Of a stretch of 64,000 nt of DNA, positions 41,182 to 49,704 are shown piece after piece. Source of the DNA: Streptomyces sp. SW4 (GTDB taxonomy: Bacteria > Actinomycetota > Actinomycetes > Streptomycetales > Streptomycetaceae); NCBI GenBank assembly GCA_003248315.1, contig QKWM01000004.1, positions 1,240,001 through 1,304,000 of the forward strand, read 5' to 3'. The first letter of the stretch is position 1; the number at the start of each line of letters is the position of its first letter. The notes beneath the pieces were generated by a model that did not search any database, was not told the origin of the DNA, and saw nothing but the letters and a program-made list of their open reading frames with translations. A program made the translations under genes and the position numbers.

Positions 41182-42427
41182 TCAGATCGCCGAACCCGCC
41201 TTCCACTGGGCCCAGTCCATGTTCCAGCCGTTGAGGCCGTTGTCCGGGGCGATGGTCTTGTCGCCGGTGTTCTGGACGACGACCACATCACCGATGAGGG
41301 AGTTGTCGTAGAACCAGGCGCCCGGCGTGTTCGGGTCGTCGGCGCCCTTGGTGTCGGCGAGGCCGACGCAGCCGTGGCTGGTGTTGGCGTTGCCGAAGAT
41401 GGACTTGGCGCCCCAGTAGTTGCCGTGGATGAAGGTGCCGGAGGTGCTCAGGCGCATGGCGTGGGGGACGTCCTTGATGTCGTACTCGCCCTCGCCGTCG
41501 TCGTCGGTGAAGCCGACCGTGGCGCCGTTCATCCGGGTCTCCTTGAACTTCTCGGAGATCACCATCTGGCCCTCGTACGTCTTGTTCTCGGGGAGCCGGC
41601 CGAGATCGGGATGGTCTTGACGGTCTTGCCGTCCTGCGTGACCTTCATCTGCTTGGTCTTCGCGTCGACGTAGGAGACCTGGTTGCGCCCGATCTTGAAG
41701 GTGACCGTCTTCTGCTGGACGCCGTAGACGCCCTCGGCGCCCTCGACGCCGTCGAGCGCGAGCTTGAGCGTGACGGTCGAGCCCTCCTGCCAGTAGTTCT
41801 CGGGGCGGCAGTCCATGCGCTGGGCGTTGAACCAGTGGCAGGCGACCTCCTGGCCGCTGCTGGAGCTGACCTTGATGCCCCGCTGGACGGCGGCCTTGTC
41901 GGTGATCTGCTTGTCGAAGTTGATCGACACGGGCATGCCGACGCCGACCGTGGCGCCGTCGTCCGGCGTGAAGGTGCCGATGAAGCTGTTGGCCGGGGAG
42001 ACCGTCGTGAACGACGCGTTCTCGTGGGCGGCGCGGCCCTCGGAGTCCGTGGCGGTCGCCGTCACCTTGTAGGTGGTGGCCCGCTCCAGCTGACCGCTGG
42101 GCTTCCAACTCGTCTTGTCCGCGGATATCTCGCCGCTGACCTCGGTGCCGTCGGAGGTGGTCATCCTGACCTCCGTGAGCGTGCCCTTGCTCACGGTCAC
42201 CGCGGCGGAGTTGTTGATGGAGGCGTTGGAGGAGCCGTCCTTGGGGTGATCTTGATCTGGGCCTCGGAGCTCTTCTCGGCCGCGGCCTTGTCGACCGTGG
42301 ACTGCGAGGTGTCGTTGCCCCCGCCGGAGGCGTCGTCGTCGCCGCCGGAACAGGCCGAGAGCACCAGAACACCGCCGAGCAGTGCGGACGCGGCCATCAG
42401 ACCCCTGCGCCGCTTACCGTCCGTCAT
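41182..42427 (-). CDS. L,D-transpeptidase lipoprotein with Ig-like domains, frame breaks at ~41590 and ~42243
   Basis: About 415 residues after restoring two bases. ATG 42427 is preferred (GGAGAA 7 bases upstream; upstream ATG 42442 is possible). Lipobox GVLVLSACSGGDDD marks a lipoprotein. Two Ig-like domains (VRMTTSDGTEVSGEISADK and VGMPVSINFDKQITD regions) precede a YkuD domain with FIHGNYWGAKSIFGNANTSHG and the catalytic Cys in SHGCVGL (about residue 354). Makes 3-3 crosslinks in peptidoglycan at the outer membrane face, a major mode in Streptomyces and mycobacteria. The LdtMt2-like layout fits. No partner gene adjacent. Confidence 0.92.
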
Positions 42428-42658
42428 CACACGCTTCTCCATCGTCACCGATTCCCGAAACCCCAAGATCCCCGTCAAGACTTTCAACGCTACGACCGGT
42501 TCGTCCCGTTCCCCATGCCCCGAGGTGTGGGACATACCACGTCCGCCGCGGGCGGACGGGGGGCGAGCCGGGGCGCATGTTCCGGTCGGCGCGCCGGGTA
42601 GGACGACAAAACCCCGGGCGGCGGTTGCCGCCCGGGGTCACGAGTTCCCCGGAGTGCC

Positions 42659-43050
42659 TCAGCTCACCGTGCGTTCCGCGCCACTTCCGCGGGCGCCCGC
42701 CGCGTCGTCCTCGCCGTCGCCGTCGTCGCCTTCTTCGTCCTCGTCGAGGTCCCAGTCCGGCGCGTCGGGGTCGTAGTCGATCTGCTCGCTGCTCCACGAG
42801 GCCTGCTGGAGTTCGATCCCCGGCACCTCCCCGACCAGGTCGAACGGGTCGACCAGATAGGCGAGGGCCTCGGCGGTGTCCTCCGTCACGGCACTCTCGG
42901 CGTGCGCCCGCTCCGCGTCGGGCATCTCCCCTGCGCGGAGTCGTCGGCGATCCGCTGCAACGCGGCCCCGGTGACCGCCTCCTCGTCGTGGACCTCGAGG
43001 ACCAGGTCGACGCGAAGACGGACATAGCGTGATGTCTCAGAAGTGCTCAT
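42659..43050 (-). CDS. Small acidic conserved hypothetical protein, frame break at ~42928
   Basis: About 130 residues after restoring one G at 42928-42931. MSTSETSRYVRLRVDLVLEV, then HDEEAVTGAALQRIADD, QGEMPDAERAHAESAVTEDTAEALAYLVDP and a strongly acidic end DWDLDEDEEGDDGDGEDD. No membrane or signal segment. TACGCT six bases before ATG 43050 marks a leaderless start. The ordered N-terminal two thirds and disordered acidic tail suggest a small binding protein. Family not recognised. Confidence 0.75.
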
Positions 43051-43159
43051 GCCCGGAGCGTACGGCGGCGGGCTCCCGTGACTTTCCTGTGACCCGCGCC
43101 TTTCACTAACATCGCCCCACACGGCCAATTCGCCAGCGCCACAAGGGGATCGATATTCC

Positions 43160-43533
43160 GTGTCATCCGCTCGCCGTCCGTTGCTGACCGCCGCCGCCGC
43201 GGGCTCCCTGCTGTGCGGCCTGTGGTTCGTCCCGTCCGCCAACGCCACCGCGGACGGCCCGGCGAGAAACGCCCCGTCGAACACCGCGTCCCCGCAGGTC
43301 ACCGAGCAGGCCCGGGTCGCGTCCAGCGGGACGGCGCCCACCGGCACGGCGGACACCGGTCCGGCGGTCGGCGGTGCGGAGGTCAGCGGCACCCGGGCCG
43401 CCGGGTCCGGGGCCGAGCTGGCCGACACCGGCAGCTTCGACAGCACGCCGTACGTCGTCGGGGGACCGCGTTCCTGACGCTGGGCGCCGGTTTCGTGGTG
43501 TATTCGGTACGCCGCGAACGCCTCGGCTTCTGA
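43160..43533 (+). CDS. LAxTG-anchored small cell-surface protein, frame break at ~43460
   Basis: 124 residues after restoring one G in the G run 43460-43464. Signal peptide RRPLLTAAAAGSLLCGLWF, mature Thr/Ala/Gly-rich linker, then the sorting signal LADTG followed by a hydrophobic helix (VVGGTAFLTLGAGFVVYSV) and a basic tail RRERLGF. LAxTG is the class E sortase signal of Streptomyces. Without the repair the protein stops at 43477 and loses its membrane anchor. GTG start at 43160; AAGGGG lies 11 bases upstream. The mature segment is only about 65 residues and has no domain, so it may be a surface spacer or decoy substrate. Confidence 0.8.
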
Positions 43534-43554
43534 CGACGCCCGGCCTCCCGGCGG

Positions 43555-43830
43555 TCCCCGACGCAGCGGTCCCGGGCAGCACCACCGGGTTGTCCACGGC
43601 CGACGCCAGTTCCCGCTCGACGACCAGGCCGGCGTGGGGCTTCGTGTCCCGTCCGGCGCCCGCGACCTGCGGGGCGGGCGCAGCGCACCGAGTACGCGTC
43701 CTGCACGCGCGGGCGCCGTCCTGGTGATGCCCCGTCAGGACCCAACCCCTCAGGACGGCGAGCGTGTCGGCGGCACCGGCGGCCTGCCCGGGGCAGCGGT
43801 TCGCGGGGTCGCCCCTTACCCGGAGCCGGC
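43555..43830 (-). pseudogene. hutH: Decayed fragment of histidine ammonia-lyase
   Basis: Minus-strand translation of 43555-43800 gives PGQAAGAADTLAVLRG, VLTGHHQDGAR, QVAGAGRDTKPHAGLV and VERELASAVDNPVVLPG, while another frame gives RVQDAYSVRCA. Together they trace the middle of histidine ammonia-lyase, where the family reads HHQD...RVQDAYS(V/L)RC(A)PQV...ERELASAVDNPVVLPDG. Only about 85-110 of the usual 510 residues remain. Both ends are missing, including the ASG (MIO) active site and the downstream GNFHG region. The two internal lesions look like +2 and +4 insertions (near 43708 and 43672), unlike the single-base losses elsewhere. It lies between the LAxTG gene and the GGDEF gene, the position I recall for intact hutH in S. 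coelicolor. Confidence 0.75.
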
Positions 43831-43871
43831 CCCTCACCGACGCCGGTACGTCTCCTCGGGGGCTGTTCCCG

Positions 43872-45020
43872 CTACGGTGCGTGCCGCCCCCGGAACCGGC
43901 GGCGCTCGCCGTTCTCCTGCCGGGACGGCTCGTCGGCGAGGCGTACGACGGGGTCGTCGGGCCCCTCCCGGCCCGCCACCACCGGCCGGGCGGACCGCTC
44001 CGCCTTCGCGCGGTACTGGGCCGCGTCGGCGAGCCGGAACAGCCGGCGGGCGGAGCGGACCGGGCCGACCGGGTCCTCCGTGGACGCCACCCCGCAGGAC
44101 ACCCCGTCGCCCAGCTCCAGCTCCCCGGCCCGGCGGCACAGCTCGTCGGCCGCCTTCACCACGGCGTCGGCGGGCGGGCCCACCGCGAGCAGACAGAACT
44201 CGTCGCCGCCGAGCCGCGCCACGAGGGCGCCCGGCACCATCGCCCCGCACACCGACAGCACCGACCCGAAACGCTCCAGGAGCCGGTCGCCCACGGCGTG
44301 CCCGTGGGTGTCGTTGACCTGCTTGAGCCCGTTGAGGTCGCAGACGACGAGGCTGACGGCGACGCCCTCCCGGCGGTGCCGCTCCACGGCCTCGTCCAGG
44401 TGGGCGTCGACGGCCCGGCGGTTGGCCAGGCCCGTCAGCGCGTCGGTGTAGGCCAGCCGCCGCGCCTCCTCCAGCCGCTCGGCCTGCGCGATGCCGGCGG
44501 CCACGACGGAGGCCAGCACGGTGGCGAAGTCGGCGTCGGCCCGCTGGAAGACGGGTTCGCCCACCCGGCGGGCGACGTACAGCTCGCCCCAGGCGCGTCC
44601 GTGCAGCACGATCGGCGCGACGACGCAGCAGCCGCGCCCGCGGCGGCGCAGGGCGGCGACGCGCTGGTGGACGTAGCCGGGCCGGCCGGCCGCCGGGCCC
44701 TCGGCGGTCTCCACCCAGGCGCCGGGCTCGCCGCCCCCGGCCCACCGCTCGTGCAGGAACTCGGTGATCTCCGCGAACTGGTGCACGGGGTAGGACTCGT
44801 CCTCCGGGAACTCCTCCTCGTCCGGTGCGCGCTCCCCGACGTTCACCAGGACCCGGAGGCGGCCCAGCTCCCGTTCCCACACCGACAGGGCCGCGAAGCT
44901 GCCGCCCAGTGCCCGGCACCCGCCCAGGGCCGCGGCACGCCAGGCGTCGCGCGAGCTGTGCGCGGCGGCCATGCCTTGTGCCAGGGCTACGACGGCGGCC
45001 AGGTGTCTGTCCTCACCCAT
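43872..45020 (-). CDS. GAF-GGDEF diguanylate cyclase
   Basis: 382 residues, intact, soluble. GAF-like sensor at about 15-180 (REGAALGGCRALG-type start, then CCVVAPIVLHGRAWGELYVARR). The GGDEF domain starts LAYTDALTGLANRRAVDAHL; the catalytic loop is ARLGGDEFCLLA with a full GGDEF signature, and DLNGLKQVNDTHGHAVGD is canonical. No RxxD inhibitory site five residues before GGDEF, so product inhibition may be weak. No EAL domain. Makes c-di-GMP, which in Streptomyces controls development through BldD. TAGCCT six bases before ATG 45020 indicates a leaderless mRNA. An adenylate cyclase gene lies 2.2 kb away. Confidence 0.92.
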   Translation of the reverse strand: MGEDRHLAAVVALAQGMAAAHSSRDAWRAAALGGCRALGGSFAALSVWERELGRLRVLVNVGERAPDEEEFPEDESYPVHQFAEITEFLHERWAGGGEPGAWVETAEGPAAGRPGYVHQRVAALRRRGRGCCVVAPIVLHGRAWGELYVARRVGEPVFQRADADFATVLASVVAAGIAQAERLEEARRLAYTDALTGLANRRAVDAHLDEAVERHRREGVAVSLVVCDLNGLKQVNDTHGHAVGDRLLERFGSVLSVCGAMVPGALVARLGGDEFCLLAVGPPADAVVKAADELCRRAGELELGDGVSCGVASTEDPVGPVRSARRLFRLADAAQYRAKAERSARPVVAGREGPDDPVVRLADEPSRQENGERRRFRGRHAP

Positions 45021-45397
45021 CTCACCAGGCTAGGGAGATTCAGGGCGAAGGGGGAGATTATCCGGGCGAACGGGGAGCGATCGGGCGGTTCCGGGAGGGG
45101 TGAGCACGCCGGCGCGGACCTCCGCCGGCCCCGCACGGACCTCCCGTCGGACCCGCCCGGTCCCCGTCGGGCCCGCCCGGTCCCCCGTCGGGCCCGCGTC
45201 GGCCCCGTCAGGCCAGCGTCGGACCCACGCCGGATCCGGGTGGGCCCCCGTCAGGCCAGCGTCGGACCCACGCCGGATCCGGGTGGGCCCCCGTCAGGCC
45301 AGCGTCGGACCCACGTCCGATCCGGGTGGGCCCCCGTCAGGCCCAGCTCCCCGGCCCGGCTCCCCCGGCGCTACTCCCCTGGCGTCACTCCCCGGCC
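45021..45397. repeat. Minisatellites between GGDEF and enoyl-CoA hydratase genes
   Basis: Besides the GGDEF promoter (AGGCTA on plus, 45027-45032), this gap has no gene. It holds three near-perfect 43-base units starting GGCCAGCGTCGG at 45211, 45254 and 45297. Then 45353-45412 has four copies of a unit of about 14 bases like CGGCGCTACTCCCC, the last of which is the real 3' end and stop of the hydratase gene (CTA at 45398-45400). Confidence 0.85.
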
Positions 45398-46198
45398 CTA
45401 CTCCCCCGGCCACTCCGGCTTCCGCTTCTCGTTGAACGCCGCGACGCCCTCCGCCCGGTCGGCCGAGAACGCCACCGTCCGCCAGGCCGCGTCCTCGACC
45501 TCCAGGCCGGCCCGCAGGTCGAGGCCGTGCCCGAGCCGCAGCGCCCGCTTGGCCGCGCGCAGCCCGACCGGTGAGTTGGCCGCGATCCGGGTCGCCAGCG
45601 CCAGCGCCTCCTCGCGGTCCCGGCCCTCGTCCACCAGCTGGTCGACGATGCCCAGCTCGCGCGCCTCGGCGGCCTCCACCCGCCGCGCGGTGAACACCAG
45701 CTCGGCGGCGCGTGCCGCCCCCACCCGGCGGGGCAGCAACTGGGTCCCGCCGCCCCCGGGGATCACGCCGACGGACACCTCGGGCAGCCCGACCACGGCC
45801 GTACGGTCGGCCACGATCACGTCGCAGGACAGCGCCAGCTCGAACCCGCCGCCCAGCGCGAACCCGTGCACGGCCGCCACGGTCGGCATCGGCAGCTCCA
45901 GCACCGCGGTGTACGCCCCACGGGTCACCGGCCGCTGGCGCCGCAGGTCGGCGTCGGTGAAGGAGTTGCGCTCCTTCAGGTCGGCGCCGACGCAGAAGGC
46001 GCGCTCGTGCGTCGAGGTGAGCACCACGGCCCGTACGTCCCGGTCCTCGGCCAGCGCCGCGCAGGCCGCCGTGACCGACTCGGCCATCGCGGTCGAGACG
46101 GCGTTCATGGCCTTCGGCCGGTCGAGGGCGAGCTCCGCGACATGCCCGTCCCCGTGCCGCCGCACCAGGACGAACTCTCCGAACCGCTCCTCGCTCAT
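45398..46198 (-). CDS. Enoyl-CoA hydratase/isomerase family protein
   Basis: 266 residues, crotonase fold. Oxyanion-hole blocks: HERAFCVGADLKER and AVHGFALGGGFELALSCDV. The first catalytic Glu position is in GLPEVSVGVIPGGGG (E in LPEVS), followed by the second-site region typical of hydratases (here VIPGGGGTQLL). C-terminal WRTVAFSADRAEGVAAFNEKRKPEW fits. ATG 46198 with GGAGG five bases upstream. Probable role in beta-oxidation or branched-chain acyl-CoA breakdown. Two GTTAAC palindromes one helical turn apart lie just upstream. Confidence 0.88.
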   Translation of the reverse strand: MSEERFGEFVLVRRHGDGHVAELALDRPKAMNAVSTAMAESVTAACAALAEDRDVRAVVLTSTHERAFCVGADLKERNSFTDADLRRQRPVTRGAYTAVLELPMPTVAAVHGFALGGGFELALSCDVIVADRTAVVGLPEVSVGVIPGGGGTQLLPRRVGAARAAELVFTARRVEAAEARELGIVDQLVDEGRDREEALALATRIAANSPVGLRAAKRALRLGHGLDLRAGLEVEDAAWRTVAFSADRAEGVAAFNEKRKPEWPGE

Positions 46199-46210
46199 GA
46201 CACCCTCCGG

Positions 46211-46226
46211 GTTAACGCGGGTTAAC
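46211..46226. promoter_or_regulatory. Twin GTTAAC palindromes upstream of enoyl-CoA hydratase
   Basis: GTTAAC at 46211-46216 and 46221-46226, in a GCGGGTTAAC direct repeat with 10-base period, immediately before the RBS region. This AT-rich pair in a GC-rich setting looks like an operator and may also overlap the -10 region. No regulator assigned. Confidence 0.45.
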
Positions 46227-46459
46227 AACTGGACGGCCCGATCATCGCAGGCGACCCGGCGCCGGGAAAGCCCCACGGGGTACGGCGGCCCGTGGGCGGC
46301 ACCGGCGGCAGGCACGCGCGTCGCCCGCGCGCCTCCCGATCACCCTCCGTCCACCCGTTCGAGTGACATCCCGGGGTGCGGCCCGTGCCGCGCCCGCACA
46401 GCGCATAGCGTGCGCCCACCACGGCGCACCGGGGGACTCGTGCGCACCGGGGAGGGACC

Positions 46460-47099
46460 ATGACGACGACCGACACGCCGGCCGGGCCGCAGCGCCTCTG
46501 GGGACGCCGGGGCCGTCACCGGCGGCCGCGTCCGCGCAAGATGCTGCTCGCCGCCGGCGGGCTCGCCCTGGCCGCCGGGACCCTGAGCCTCGTACGCCTC
46601 GCGCCGGAGCCGGGCGCCGGCGGCTTCGACGCGGCCGAGGCCGAGCCCCGTCCGAGTGCCGGCGCCCCGGAAGGGACGGCCGCCGCCGGCACGGACGACA
46701 GCCCGGCCGCTCCCGCGCCGAGCCCGTCGTCCACCACCGTCATGGGCGCCCGGAGCACGCCGGCGTCCGCCGGGTCCTCACCGGTGGCGACGGCGGGCGC
46801 CACGACCTCGTACGCCCCCTCCGCCCCCTCCGCCGACGGCCCCTCGGCGACGACCGTCCCGGACGCCCCGAACCCGCCGGGCGCCCCCGACGCGCCCCGC
46901 CCGTCAGGCACCCGCGCGGCGCCGGGCCACACCCCGCCTCCGCCGGCGGCGACCCAGCCGCCCCGCCCGCCGCGCACCGAGCGCCCCGCACCGCCGGGCC
47001 GGACCACGCCCCGCCGCCGCCCCCGGCCCGGAGCCCGAACCGGACGACCCCGGACTGTGCGTCCCGGTCATCGGGCTCTGCGTGGACCTCCGCCTCTGA
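46460..47099 (+). CDS. Secreted or membrane Pro/Ala/Thr-rich hypothetical protein, two frame breaks near 47000-47030
   Basis: About 213 residues after restoring two bases (a G near 47000 and a C near 47025). A strong GGGAGGG precedes ATG 46460. N-terminal basic region then helix MLLAAGGLALAAGTLSLV (signal or anchor), a long disordered Pro/Ser/Ala/Thr linker, and a compact end PEPDDPGLCVPVIGLCVDLRL-stop containing two cysteines eight apart. The conserved-looking C-terminal CVPVIGLC motif is the only distinctive part. Antisense frames are equally open, so confidence is moderate. Function unknown. Confidence 0.6.
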
Positions 47100-47199
47100 C
47101 CGCCCGGCGGCCCCGCCGTCACCGGCACGCACAGCCGCACCGGGGACCGGGCGCTGCCCGCGGGCCCCCGGCGCCCTCGACGGCGCGCCGGGACCAGCC

Positions 47200-48323
47200 C
47201 TACGACCGCTCGCCCCGCCGCGTCAGCAGCCACGGCTCGACCACGCCCAGGCCGCGCACCGGACGCTGCCACATCGGCTGGAGCGCGAAGCGGTACGACG
47301 GGGGCTCCTCGCCCTCCTTCTCCGCCGCCGCGGCCTCCTCCGCCGCCTCCGCCTCGGAGGCCGGGGCGTCCCCGGTGCGGACCAGTTCCTCGGCGAACGC
47401 GGAGTCGACCAGCACGGCGTCGCGCGGCGCTATCGAGGTGAGCCGCGAGGCCAGGTTCACGGTGCTGCCGAAGACATCGCCCATCCGGGTGGTCACGGTG
47501 CCGAAGGCCATGCCGACCCGCAGCTCCGGCATCGTCTCGTCGCCCGCGAGGGTCTCGATGAGCCGCAGGGCGATCTCGGCGGCCGTACCGGCGTCGTCGG
47601 CGGCGTACAGCACCTCGTCGCCGAGCGTCTTGATCAGCCGGCCGCCGCGCGCGGCCACCAGGTCGGCGGCGGTGGTCTCGAAGGCCTCGACCAGCTCGCC
47701 GAGTTCCTCCTCCTCCATCCGGCGGGTCAGCCGGGTGAAGCCGACCAGGTCGGCGAAGCCCACCGCGAGCCGCCGGTCGACCATCTCCTCGTCGTCGGCG
47801 GCCTGCACGACCCGGCCGGTGGCGGCGGCCAGCTGGCGCCGCCACACGTAGACGAGGAACTCCTCCAGCTCCGGCAGCAACAGCTCGACCAGCGGATACG
47901 TGACCTCGGTGCGGGTCATGCCGGGCTCGGGGGCTCGGTCAGGCCCTCCAGGAAGGAGTCGATCTGCCACTCGGCGAGGCGGGCGGTGGTCTGGCCGGTG
48001 GAGCGGGCCACCTGCACCGCCATGGCCTCGCTCAGCAGCCCGGCCTCGACCAGGCCGGAGAGCCGGCGCAGCGCCAGGACGTCCGCCTCGGTCAGCGCCT
48101 TGGCCTGGCCGATGTCGGCGAAGCCCATGGCCCGCCAGAAGCGGGTGGCCAGCTCCACCGAGACACCCGCGCTCCGGGCGGCCTGGAAAGGGGTGTAGCG
48201 GCGCTCGGCGCCCAGGATGAGCTGTTCCAGGCGCAGGGCGAGGGGATCCTCGCCGGAGTCGGTGTCGGCGGGTTCCACCCGGCCGTCTCCGTCCGCGCCG
48301 GAGCCCGTGTCGTCGACGGTCAC
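47200..48323 (-). CDS. cya: Class III adenylate cyclase with N-terminal regulatory domain, frame break at ~47929
   Basis: 374 residues after restoring one base in the G run 47929-47933. N-terminal half is the adenylate cyclase regulatory domain seen in mycobacterial Rv1264 (QLILGAERRYTPFQAARSAG, SGLVEAGLLSEAMAVQVAR). C-terminal cyclase homology domain: metal Asp in GFADLVGFTRLTRRM and GDEVLYAADD, the adenine-selecting Lys in RLIKTLGDEV, and the transition-state region VFGSTVNLASRL. Makes cAMP, which in Streptomyces influences germination and development. GTG start at 48323 with GGAAGG upstream. The break falls exactly at the linker, so unrepaired it would look like two separate genes. Confidence 0.9.
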
Positions 48324-48728
48324 GCCTGTTGCCCTTCCGATCTGCCGCGGTCAGGTATCGACCGGCCCCAACTTTACGTCAGCTGTGGGCCAGCTCACTC
48401 CCGCAGCCGCCCGGCCCGGCCGCGCGGGCGGCCCCCACCCCGGCCGCGGACGGACGACCGCACCGCCCGCGGACGAGCGAGGGCACCGCCCGCGCACGGA
48501 CGATCACACCGCCCGCGCACGAGCGAGCGCACCGCCCGCGCACGGACGATCACACCGCCCGCGCACGAGCGAGCGCACCGCCCGCGCACGGACGATCACA
48601 CCGCCCGCGCACGAGCGAGCGCACCGCCCGCGCACGGACGATCACGCCACCCGCACGAGCGAGCGCACCGCCGCGCACGGACGATCACGCCACCCCGCAC
48701 GAGCGGGGCACCGCCCGCGGACGGGCGG
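48324..48728. repeat. 46-bp minisatellite downstream of birA
   Basis: About six units of period 46 (ACGATCACACCGCCCGCGCA and so on, starting at 48500, 48546 and 48592), decaying toward the birA stop at 48729. The unit's complement contains GGCGGTGTGATCGTCC, close to birA's own end GGCCGGTGTGACCGCC. The part next to cya (48324-48400) holds the cya promoter region. No gene. Confidence 0.85.
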
Positions 48729-49595
48729 TCACACCGGCCGCAGATGGACGATGTCCCCCGCCCCCACCGGCTCCTGCACGCCCGCCTCGGTGGCCAGCAC
48801 CAGCCGCCCGTCCCCGTCCACGGCGACCGCCTCGCCGACGACGGAGCGGTCGCCCGGCAGCTCCGCGCGGACCACCCGCCCGAGGGTCGCGCACCCGGCG
48901 GCGTAGGTCTCCTGGAGGCCGCAGGCCGCCGGGTCGCCGCCGGCCGCCCTCCACCGCCCGTACCAGTCCTCCAGCGACCGCAGCACGCCGCGCAGCAGCG
49001 GGTCGCGGTCCGTGGTCACCGCCCCGGCCAGCGCCAGCGACCCCGCCCGGGGCACCGGCAGCTCGTCGGCGCGCAGGGTGACGTTGATGCCGACGCCGAT
49101 GACGACGCCGCCCTCGCCCGCCCGTTCCAGCAGGATGCCGCCGGCCTTGCGCTCCTCGCCGCCGACGGTGACGAGGAGGTCGTTGGGCCACTTCAGGGCG
49201 GTGTCGACGCCGGCGGTGCGGGACAGGCCGGTGGCGACGGCGACGCCGGTCAGCAGCGGCAGCCAGCCCCAGCGGGGCACCGGCACGCCGCCCGGCTTCA
49301 GGAGCACGGAGAAGAACAGGCCGGAGCGGGCCGGTGCCGTCCACTGCCGGTCCAGGCGTCCGCGGGCGGCGTCCTGCTCCTCGGCGATCAGGACGGTCCC
49401 CTCGTCCGCCGAGCCGTCGGCGGCGCGGGCCACCAGGTCGGAGTTGGTCGAGCCGGTGCGCTGCACCACGTCCACCTGCCGCCACAGCCCTCCCTCACGT
49501 ACCAGGGCCCGGCGCAGAGCGGTGGCGTTGAGCGGAGGGCGGTCCAGGTCGGACCAGCGGCTGCTGCTGTCGTCTGAGGCATCTCGCGGCGTCAT
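48729..49595 (-). CDS. birA: Biotin--[biotin carboxyl carrier protein] ligase
   Basis: 288 residues, no N-terminal HTH, so a group I ligase without repressor function. Biotinyl-AMP site: TGSTNSDLVARAADG, AARGRLDRQWTAP (GRGRxxRxW variant), LKWPNDLLV with catalytic Lys nearby (EERKAGGILLE), and GVGINVTLR. The C-terminal SH3-like domain ends DGRLVLATEAGVQEPVGAG. TAGGGT 7 bases before ATG 49595 indicates a leaderless transcript. Divergent from pccB by about 110 bases; it biotinylates the carrier domain of AccA2 encoded 3.5 kb away. Confidence 0.92.
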   Translation of the reverse strand: MTPRDASDDSSSRWSDLDRPPLNATALRRALVREGGLWRQVDVVQRTGSTNSDLVARAADGSADEGTVLIAEEQDAARGRLDRQWTAPARSGLFFSVLLKPGGVPVPRWGWLPLLTGVAVATGLSRTAGVDTALKWPNDLLVTVGGEERKAGGILLERAGEGGVVIGVGINVTLRADELPVPRAGSLALAGAVTTDRDPLLRGVLRSLEDWYGRWRAAGGDPAACGLQETYAAGCATLGRVVRAELPGDRSVVGEAVAVDGDGRLVLATEAGVQEPVGAGDIVHLRPV

Positions 49596-49704
49596 GCAAG
49601 CCACCCTAGGTGTGGGATAGACCGCACTGCCGATCGGAAGGCCCGCCACTACTCTACGAATGAGTATCCGTCCCCCTTTTGAGCAGGCAGGGAGCCGCAT
49701 CCCG

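Noticed and set aside
43555..43830. Cytochrome P450 or unrelated unknown ORF on the minus strand
   Set aside because: The ERELASAVDNPVVLP and VQDAYSVRC blocks are specific to histidine/phenylalanine ammonia-lyases, and no heme-binding Cys motif is present.
48455..48728. Regular 46-bp repeats that at first resemble a CRISPR array
   Set aside because: Units are contiguous with no unique spacers, very GC-rich, degenerate toward the birA stop, and no cas genes are near.
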